From: Parvularcula sp039198765
GTDB lineage: Bacteria > Pseudomonadota > Alphaproteobacteria > Caulobacterales > Parvularculaceae
Direction of reading: 5' to 3'
Assembly (NCBI GenBank): GCA_039198765.1
Contig: JBCCTF010000189.1
Coordinates: forward strand, 1-6,063
Length of the DNA: 6,063 nt
This document shows positions 1 through 4,806 of the stretch, piece by piece (the stretch's first letter is position 1; each line of letters starts with the position of its first letter). The notes under the pieces are model-generated. The model worked only from the letters and a program-made list of their open reading frames with translations. It had not been told where the DNA came from and did no database searches. Made by a program: the position numbers and the translations under genes.

Positions 1-1908
1 GATCTGCTCGCGCGGGTTCCCGGCTTCACGATCGACCGAGGCGCGAGCCTGCGCGGCTTTGGCGGCGGTGCGGGCAACGTCCTCATCGATGGCGAGCGAC
101 CGGCGGTGAAGTCTGGCGGGCTGGAGGAATTCCTCTCCCGCATCCCCGCCGACGCCGTTGAACGGGTCGACGTCATCCGCGGTGCCCAGCGGGCCGGAGA
201 AACGGCAGGCCAGTCGCTGATCGCCAACATCATCAGAAAAGACGTGGCGCTTTCCGGAGCGTGGTCCGCAGAGCTCGAGCGCTCAGCAGACGGACGAGTC
301 TATCCGCGTGCTGAGGTTTCCGTTGTCACAGATATCGCCGGCTGGACCACCACCAACAAGCTGAACGCCTTTTGGGAGCGCTTCCCGTTTCAAGATGCGA
401 CCCGCATCCGGCGTGATGAAGAGGGTGCGCTGATCCAATTTCAGGAAGAGCAACGGCCCACGATCCTGACCGAAGCGTTTCTGGCGAGCGAGGCCAAGCG
501 TGTGGTCGGCGGCGGCACCCTGACTCTGAATGGCCGCTTTGGTTGGAGCGGTTTCTACCTCGACAATGGGCGCCTCGGCTTCGATGGCCGCTTCCCTGAT
601 GGTGGGCCTCCCGACGACAGTCTCTTTATCGACTTTGACAGCGAGTTCTTCGAAGGCGAGGTGAGCGCCGATTGGACCCGAACCGTCGCTGACGATTGGT
701 CCCTGAAGTTGATCGGCCTCGCCTCTGCGCGAGACATTGAGCAGCAGACGGTGACCACCACTGAAGCTCCCGTGGGCAATCTTCAGTCCACATCACTTTT
801 CACTGCAGAGCAGAAACCGTTTGAAGCGCTCGCGCGCGCCACAATTTCCGATGTGGGCGGAGCTTTCAGGCCAGAATTTGGGGTTGAGCTGGCCTACAAC
901 AGGCGGGACAGCGCCCTGACTCTGACGAGCGACGATGGGTCTGGCCCACAAACCATCACCCTGCCCTCATCTGACGTCTTGGTGGAGGAACTGCGCGGCG
1001 AGGCGTTCGCTAACATGGTGTGGGTCGCATCGCCGAAATGGACCATCGAAGCGGGCCTCGCCGCAGAGGTGTCCGAGATCAGCGTGAGCGGCGACGCGGA
1101 CAACACGCAGAGCTTCGCCTTCGCCAAGCCTTCGGCCGCAGTGAATTATACGCCTACGGAAGGTGTGCAGTTTCGCCTGGGCGCCCGCCGGACCGTGGGC
1201 CAACTTTCGTTCTCGGATTTCGCGGCCTCCGCTGAGGCTGAGGACGATCGTTTTCTGGGAGGCAACCCCGACTTGGGACCAGATCAGACGACCCGCGTCG
1301 GCCTAACCACCGACTTGCGGGCGAAGTCAGGCGCTGCACTGAACGTCGAGGTCTTCCACGAGTGGCGCGATGACGTACTCGAACAAATCGTGCTACCATC
1401 GGGCGTATTCGGCGTGGCCAATGCGGGGCGTGCGGAGGTTTGGGGCTTCGACGCCGACGCGAGCCTTCCCCTGTCGTTTCTTATTCCTGGCGGGCTTCTG
1501 GAAGCGGACATCGCGGTGCGCGACTCGAACTTTGATGATCCGCTCACGGGACAAACGCGGCGGATCACCCGGCAAGACGACGTCAACATCGACATCGATT
1601 TTCGTCAGGACCTGCCGGAGAAACGCATCGCATGGGGGTTCCGCTATGAACCACCAACGGACACGGAGGTTTTCTTCGCCGACGAGGAGAGCTTCGAAAG
1701 CCGAGAGACCCGCTGGACCGTCTTTGCCGAAACAACCCGCTACTTCGGCGGGAAAACACAGCTTGAGTTCCGCAACATCGGCGCACAGGACTTCCCGCGC
1801 GAGCGGTTGTTCTTCGATCCGGATCGCAGCGGCACATTCGCAGGCTCAGAAGTGCTCGAGCGTGACCGTGGAATGTTCATCACACTGAACTTCACTTCGC
1901 AGTTTTGA
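1..1908 (+). CDS. TonB-dependent outer-membrane receptor, 5'-truncated by the window edge
   Basis: The reading frame is open from base 1 to the TGA at 1906-1908, giving 635 visible residues. The signal peptide, TonB box and first part of the plug lie upstream. Visible residues 1-81 are the end of a plug domain: DLLARVPGF, then LIDGERP (28-34), ERVDVIRG (54-61) and GQSLIANIIRK (70-80), which is the usual ending of the plug before the barrel. Residues 82-635 are rich in alternating, aromatic-containing strands typical of a 22-stranded barrel. They include GNPDLGPDQT (about 421-430), a motif common in the barrels of this family, and end in a strand finishing with Phe (NFTSQF), the usual C-terminal signal for outer-membrane insertion. 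By family knowledge it takes up a ligand across the outer membrane using TonB/ExbBD energy. The ligand cannot be told from sequence. The GTG at 106 lies inside the plug and is not a credible start. Family membership is secure; the substrate is unknown. Confidence 0.93.
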   Translation, partial: DLLARVPGFTIDRGASLRGFGGGAGNVLIDGERPAVKSGGLEEFLSRIPADAVERVDVIRGAQRAGETAGQSLIANIIRKDVALSGAWSAELERSADGRVYPRAEVSVVTDIAGWTTTNKLNAFWERFPFQDATRIRRDEEGALIQFQEEQRPTILTEAFLASEAKRVVGGGTLTLNGRFGWSGFYLDNGRLGFDGRFPDGGPPDDSLFIDFDSEFFEGEVSADWTRTVADDWSLKLIGLASARDIEQQTVTTTEAPVGNLQSTSLFTAEQKPFEALARATISDVGGAFRPEFGVELAYNRRDSALTLTSDDGSGPQTITLPSSDVLVEELRGEAFANMVWVASPKWTIEAGLAAEVSEISVSGDADNTQSFAFAKPSAAVNYTPTEGVQFRLGARRTVGQLSFSDFAASAEAEDDRFLGGNPDLGPDQTTRVGLTTDLRAKSGAALNVEVFHEWRDDVLEQIVLPSGVFGVANAGRAEVWGFDADASLPLSFLIPGGLLEADIAVRDSNFDDPLTGQTRRITRQDDVNIDIDFRQDLPEKRIAWGFRYEPPTDTEVFFADEESFESRETRWTVFAETTRYFGGKTQLEFRNIGAQDFPRERLFFDPDRSGTFAGSEVLERDRGMFITLNFTSQF

Positions 1909-2022
1909 CCTAGGGTTTCCTACAGATGTGAATGCGCCGCACCTCAGACCGTCGACAGCGCAGCCATCTATAGAACAGGGCGTCCATGGTCGGCCGCACT
2001 GCTTGCGTGCGGGCGCTATCTC

Positions 2023-2046
2023 TAGCCGCCGTAAGGCTATCTTTTC
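2023..2046 (+). terminator. Weak candidate rho-independent terminator for the receptor gene
   Basis: TAGCC (2023-2027) pairs with GGCTA (2035-2039) around a 7-nt loop, and the hairpin is followed directly by the T-rich run TCTTTT (2040-2046 region). The stem is only 5 bp and the site is 115 bp past the receptor stop codon, so it is a weak candidate. No better terminator is visible between the receptor and the next gene. Confidence 0.25.
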
Positions 2047-2077
2047 ACTGCGACAATTCGCAATATCTTGAGGAGCT

Positions 2078-2105
2078 TTGACGACCAGCCGGGTGCCTGT
2101 ATTCC
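2078..2105 (+). promoter_or_regulatory. Possible sigma70-type promoter of the methyltransferase gene
   Basis: TTGACG (2078-2083) matches the -35 consensus at 5 of 6 positions. It is followed after 16 bp by TATTCC (2100-2105), a poor -10. Transcription would start near 2112, leaving a leader of roughly 38 nt before the ATG at 2150. If this is right, the TTG at 2078 is promoter sequence and not a start codon. This is a pattern match only. Confidence 0.3.
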
Positions 2106-2149
2106 ACTACCACGTAGATTTTAATGCGCGCGAACGGCGGCCTAACACT

Positions 2150-2842
2150 ATGTCTTCAGACACATTCAAAGCGTTATTCAACGATCCTGACCACGCTGCT
2201 CGGTATGCGGATGGACCGACGCGGTTCATGCCTGGCTACGATTCAGTCCAGCGAATGGCCAGTGTCCTCATCCGTGAACGGACAGGTGAGAATGCCCACG
2301 TGCTCGTCCACGGCGCAGGCGGCGGAGCGGAGATTGGTACATTCGCTCAACTCAATCCTCGGTGGACCTTCACTGGTGTCGAGCCCGCACGGGCAATGCT
2401 TGACCAAGCGATAGCATTCCTCGGTCCACTGAAAGACCGCGTCGCGATGCACCATGGCTATATCGATGATGCGCCCGATGGGCCTTTTGATGCAGCGACA
2501 AGCCTCCTCACCCTCCATTTCATTGAAGAAGAAGCTCGCAGTGAGACGGTTTCTCAAATCATCCGAAGGCTAAAACCCGGTGCTCCGTTTGTAACTGTAC
2601 ACTGCAGCTTCCCTCAAATTGGTCCGCTCCGTGATGAATGGCTGCTGAGGCATCGTGCATTCACTATCACGGGCGGAACGCCTGCAGAAGTCGCTGAGAA
2701 GGGAAGAGCGGATCTCGACGAGCGGATACCCGTCCTGAACCCCAGCACCGACGAAGCCATCCTTCGCAACGCTGGCCTCACTGAAGTGACTGAATTCTTT
2801 TCAGCATTCACATGGCGCGGCTGGGTCGGTTACGCGCCTTAG
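2150..2842 (+). CDS. Class I SAM-dependent methyltransferase, substrate unknown
   Basis: The predicted protein has 230 residues and should be cytoplasmic. It shows the class I Rossmann-type methyltransferase order: motif I VLVHGAGGGAEIG (51-63), the SAM-ribose acidic residue in TFTGVEPA (Glu78), FDAATSLLTLHFI (113-125) as the motif IV region, and RRLKPGAPFVTVH (139-151) as the strand-turn after it. The start NDPDHAARYADGPTRFMPG (11-29) resembles the N terminus of a broad group of small uncharacterised bacterial methyltransferases. I chose the ATG at 2150 because the protein then begins just before this conserved part. A TTG at 2078 would add 24 unconserved-looking residues, and its GAGGAG (2070-2075) sits only 2 nt from it, too close for a good ribosome-binding site. 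Before 2150 there is only a weak GGCGG, 9 nt away. The last 35 bp overlap hutC on the other strand. No acceptor-specific motif is visible, so the substrate and any tie to histidine breakdown are unknown. Confidence 0.85.
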   Translation: MSSDTFKALFNDPDHAARYADGPTRFMPGYDSVQRMASVLIRERTGENAHVLVHGAGGGAEIGTFAQLNPRWTFTGVEPARAMLDQAIAFLGPLKDRVAMHHGYIDDAPDGPFDAATSLLTLHFIEEEARSETVSQIIRRLKPGAPFVTVHCSFPQIGPLRDEWLLRHRAFTITGGTPAEVAEKGRADLDERIPVLNPSTDEAILRNAGLTEVTEFFSAFTWRGWVGYAP

Positions 2843-3515
2843 GCAAGGTCATATCCAGCATGCCACGGTGCTCCGCTTCCGTTTTAATTTCGAATGAGTT
2901 GCCCGGATGAGAAAGCCGGGAACGCGCAAGCCACATGCCATCGAGGCGTGTCTCTCTTCGTATCGTGAATACTGGTTCTCCGTCTGAGAGGTTTAGAAAC
3001 TTGGCGTCATCCTCGGTTGGCGTTTCAGCGCGCAGACTGGTATCCGCACTTGAAAACAGCTGATGTTCCAACAGCCACTCGTTAGGGCTGACCCGTTTAA
3101 AGTCTGCATTACTCGCCGAAGGGATTGCTTCAAGATTGATCAGTCTACGCTCGAGTTGATATGGTCGACCATCGCAAAGATGCAAGCAGAGTGCGCGGAG
3201 TTCGAGCTTGGACGTCGCTCGCTTCAGCAGCTGATAGCGATACACGCCGCCCCGCTGCTCCACCTCCTGCCTTATGAACGGAATCCGCAGCTTCGAGTCG
3301 TAGAGCTTTGGATAAGTGACCCGCGTCCCAGCCTTACGCTTTTTGTCGAGGAGGCCTGCCTCGACAAGGCTTGAAAGCGCTTGACGGATGGTTCCCCTCG
3401 CGACGGCAAACTCCGTTGCTAGATCATCTTCGTGCGGAATGGTTTCACCCGCTGCCCAGACCTGCGTGTTGATGCGTTGGATAAGCTCTGCACGGATCTT
3501 TTCATACTTGTGCAC
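2808..3515 (-). CDS. hutC: HutC, GntR-family histidine-utilisation repressor
   Basis: The protein has 235 residues from the GTG at 3515. Residues about 4-68 form a GntR winged helix-turn-helix, with the recognition part LATEFAVARGTIRQALSSL (32-50) and the wing KRKAGTRV (59-66). A UTRA effector domain follows (about 80-210), with the HutC-like stretches LCDGRPYQLERRLIN (113-127), SPNEWLLEH (143-151), GEPVFTIRRETR (179-190) and SRLSHPG (199-205). HutC proteins repress hut operons and are released by urocanate. The divergent hutI-hutH operon and the GTNTANAC-type site between them support that role. The frame is open upstream to a stop near 3573-3575 but holds no ATG before the HTH, so the start must be non-ATG. 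GTG at 3515 has GGAG (3526-3529) 10 nt upstream and gives the short N terminus usual for the family. TTG at 3551 would add 12 residues and has no clear ribosome-binding site. About 30 residues follow the conserved HPG, and the 3' end overlaps the methyltransferase gene. Confidence 0.88.
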   Translation of the reverse strand: MHKYEKIRAELIQRINTQVWAAGETIPHEDDLATEFAVARGTIRQALSSLVEAGLLDKKRKAGTRVTYPKLYDSKLRIPFIRQEVEQRGGVYRYQLLKRATSKLELRALCLHLCDGRPYQLERRLINLEAIPSASNADFKRVSPNEWLLEHQLFSSADTSLRAETPTEDDAKFLNLSDGEPVFTIRRETRLDGMWLARSRLSHPGNSFEIKTEAEHRGMLDMTLPKARNRPSRAM

Positions 3516-3541
3516 CTGAAGAGAGCTCCGGAAAGCGGCGA

Positions 3542-3570
3542 CTGCGCACAAAGTCTTGTGAGTCGCGCAG
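3542..3570. repeat. Interrupted inverted repeat in the hut control region
   Basis: CTGCGC (3542-3547) pairs exactly with GCGCAG (3565-3570). Inside it ACAA (3548-3551) pairs with TTGT (3556-3559) around AGTC, leaving GAGTC unpaired on one side. The dyad covers the proposed hutI -35 (3556-3561) and the start of the hutC leader. It could be a second regulator site or a hairpin in the hutC mRNA. The pairing is visible in the sequence; the function is inferred. Confidence 0.4.
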
Positions 3571-3585
3571 CATTATGTCTATACA
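3556..3585 (+). promoter_or_regulatory. Predicted hutI-hutH promoter
   Basis: TTGTGA (3556-3561) serves as a -35 (4 of 6 to consensus). TATACA (3580-3585) serves as a -10 (4 of 6) after an 18-bp spacer. The expected transcription start about 7 nt past the -10 falls on the A of the hutI ATG (3592), so the mRNA would be leaderless. That agrees with the absence of any Shine-Dalgarno sequence before hutI. Leaderless mRNAs are known to be common in alphaproteobacteria such as Caulobacter. Here the assignment is an inference. Confidence 0.45.
3572..3577 (-). promoter_or_regulatory. Possible -10 element of the hutC promoter
   Basis: Read on the minus strand, 3577-3572 is CATAAT, 5 of 6 to the -10 consensus. 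Transcription would start near 3565, giving a leader of about 50 nt before the GTG at 3515. No recognisable -35 lies at the right distance (3595-3600). The element touches the HutC operator, which would fit autoregulation. Confidence 0.3.
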
Positions 3586-3586
3586 T
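3575..3586. promoter_or_regulatory. Predicted HutC operator
   Basis: ATGTCTATACAT is a 12-bp near-perfect palindrome with one mismatched pair (C3579 with T3582). Its core GTCTATAC (3577-3584) fits GTNTANAC, the known core bound by HutC-subfamily GntR regulators. It lies between the divergent hutC and hutI genes, over the predicted -10 of hutI and touching that of hutC. Bound HutC would therefore block RNA polymerase at both promoters. The palindrome is seen; binding by this HutC is inferred from family and position. Confidence 0.6.
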
Positions 3587-3591
3587 ATTCC

Positions 3592-4806
3592 ATGAGCGCC
3601 ACAAGCCACCCAACGCTTGTTCTACACAACGCCCACATTGCGACTATCGCAGGTGATATCGGCTATGGCATTGTTTCCAATGGGTATATTGCTATCTCCG
3701 ATGGAACCATTTTGGAGGTTGGCCATTCCAGCGAGCTGGAGGACCAAGCGCCTGAGGCTCAAGTGATCGACTTGAAAGGGCGGCTGGTGACGCCGGGACT
3801 GATCGATTGCCACACCCACCTGGTTTACGCAGGTTCGCGTGCGCAGGAGTTCGATATGCGACTCCGCGGCGCGAGCTATGAGGACATTTCACGCGCAGGC
3901 GGCGGCATCATCTCCACCGTCGCCGCCACGCGACATGCAACCGAGTCCGAGTTGGTGGAATCTGCCCTTCAGCGAGTTGATCGCCTGATCGCCGAAGGCG
4001 TGACAAGTATCGAAATCAAATCTGGGTACGGACTTGATCTCGATACGGAGCGAAAGATGCTCCGTACTGCTCGGCGACTAGGTGTCGAACGACCAATCCG
4101 TGTTCGAACGACATTCCTAGGCGCCCACGCTGTACCTGACAGCAGCAACGCCGATGCCTATATCGATGATGTCTGTATCCCAACAATGATCGAACTCGCG
4201 GGTGAAGGGCTCATCGACGCAGTCGACGGTTTCTGTGAATCGATCGGTTTCTCACCCGCCCAGATTGAACGGTTATTTGAAAAGGCACGCACTCTTGGCC
4301 TTCCAGTCAAGCTTCATGCTGAGCAACTGAGTGCGCTCGGCGGTTCGTTCCTCGCCGCTCGATTTAAGGCTCTGTCTGCTGATCATCTGGAGTACGCAAC
4401 GGATGACGACATCCGAGCCTTGAAGGAAGCTGGCACCGTCGCCACGCTTCTTCCGGGTGCGTTCTATTTTCTCAAAGAAACGAAGAAGCCGCCCGTCGAA
4501 GCGCTTCGCCGCGCCGGGGTTCCGATGGCAGTTGCCACGGATAGCAACCCGGGCTCTTCGCCAATGACGTCGATCCTTTTGGCTATGAACATGGCCGCCA
4601 CCCTCTTCGATCTGACACCAGAGGAAGCTTTACGCGGCGTCACAGTCAATGCAGCGCAAGCGCTAAGCCTTATTCATTGCGGTCGAATTCAAAGCGGCTT
4701 CGCTGCAGATCTTGCAGTGTGGGACACCGACGACCCTGCGGAATTGACATACAGAATTGGCGATGCATCGCTCTTTATGCGGATCTTTGAGGGGAAACCA
4801 TGCTAA
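3592..4806 (+). CDS. hutI: Imidazolonepropionase (HutI)
   Basis: The protein has 404 residues, full length for the family (about 400-415). HutI is a cytoplasmic metal-dependent amidohydrolase that opens the ring of 4-imidazolone-5-propanoate to give N-formimino-L-glutamate, the third step of histidine breakdown. The metal site is complete: DCHTH (His74, His76), LHAEQ (His242), ADHLE (His265) and ATDSNPG (Asp317). The family stretches VYAGSRAQEF (78-87), EIKSGYGLDL (141-150) and LGAHAVP (176-182), whose Arg and His contact substrate in known HutI structures, are also present. The N terminus LVLHNAHIATIAGDIGYGIV (9-28) lines up with normal HutI starts, so the ATG at 3592 is well supported even though no Shine-Dalgarno sequence precedes it. 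The predicted transcription start is at this ATG. The gene is first in its operon, divergent from hutC, and its stop overlaps the hutH start by 7 bp. I see no damage. Confidence 0.96.
   Translation: MSATSHPTLVLHNAHIATIAGDIGYGIVSNGYIAISDGTILEVGHSSELEDQAPEAQVIDLKGRLVTPGLIDCHTHLVYAGSRAQEFDMRLRGASYEDISRAGGGIISTVAATRHATESELVESALQRVDRLIAEGVTSIEIKSGYGLDLDTERKMLRTARRLGVERPIRVRTTFLGAHAVPDSSNADAYIDDVCIPTMIELAGEGLIDAVDGFCESIGFSPAQIERLFEKARTLGLPVKLHAEQLSALGGSFLAARFKALSADHLEYATDDDIRALKEAGTVATLLPGAFYFLKETKKPPVEALRRAGVPMAVATDSNPGSSPMTSILLAMNMAATLFDLTPEEALRGVTVNAAQALSLIHCGRIQSGFAADLAVWDTDDPAELTYRIGDASLFMRIFEGKPC
4789..4794 (+). promoter_or_regulatory. Ribosome-binding site of hutH inside the end of hutI
   Basis: GAGGGG ends 5 nt before the hutH ATG (4800-4802) and lies within hutI codons. 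It fixes the hutH start, and with the ATGCTAA start/stop overlap it points to translational coupling of hutH to hutI. Confidence 0.7.

Larger units (their letters stand above)
1909..2149. other. Intergenic region between the receptor and methyltransferase genes
   Basis: This 241-bp gap has no convincing gene. It holds a 6-bp GC hairpin, CCGCAC/GTGCGG (1994-1999 with 2007-2012, 7-nt loop), with no T-run after it. It also holds a weaker TAGCC/GGCTA hairpin followed by TCTTTT, and a possible promoter next to the methyltransferase gene; those two are listed separately. A 31-codon open frame (1986-2081) with an AGGG 5 nt upstream exists, but nothing else supports it as coding. Confidence 0.6.

Noticed and set aside
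106..108. GTG as the start of a 600-residue receptor
   Set aside because: The frame is open back to base 1 and the 35 upstream residues (DLLARVPGF to LIDGERP) are conserved plug sequence, so the gene begins outside the window.
1370..1888. 172-residue plus-strand open frame inside the receptor gene
   Set aside because: It is rich in Arg, Ser and Thr, has no domain pattern, and lies in another frame of a clear beta-barrel coding sequence.
1994..2012. CCGCAC/GTGCGG hairpin as an intrinsic terminator
   Set aside because: The stem is GC-rich but GCGCTATC follows instead of a T-run, so it lacks the second half of a terminator.
1986..2081. 31-codon open frame with AGGG 5 nt upstream of its ATG
   Set aside because: The length is expected by chance, the peptide has no recognisable motif or His-rich leader character, and it overlaps the candidate terminator and the TTGACG element.
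3063..3374. 103-residue plus-strand open frame opposite hutC
   Set aside because: It is antisense to conserved HutC sequence and has no motif or ribosome-binding site; it is a shadow of hutC.
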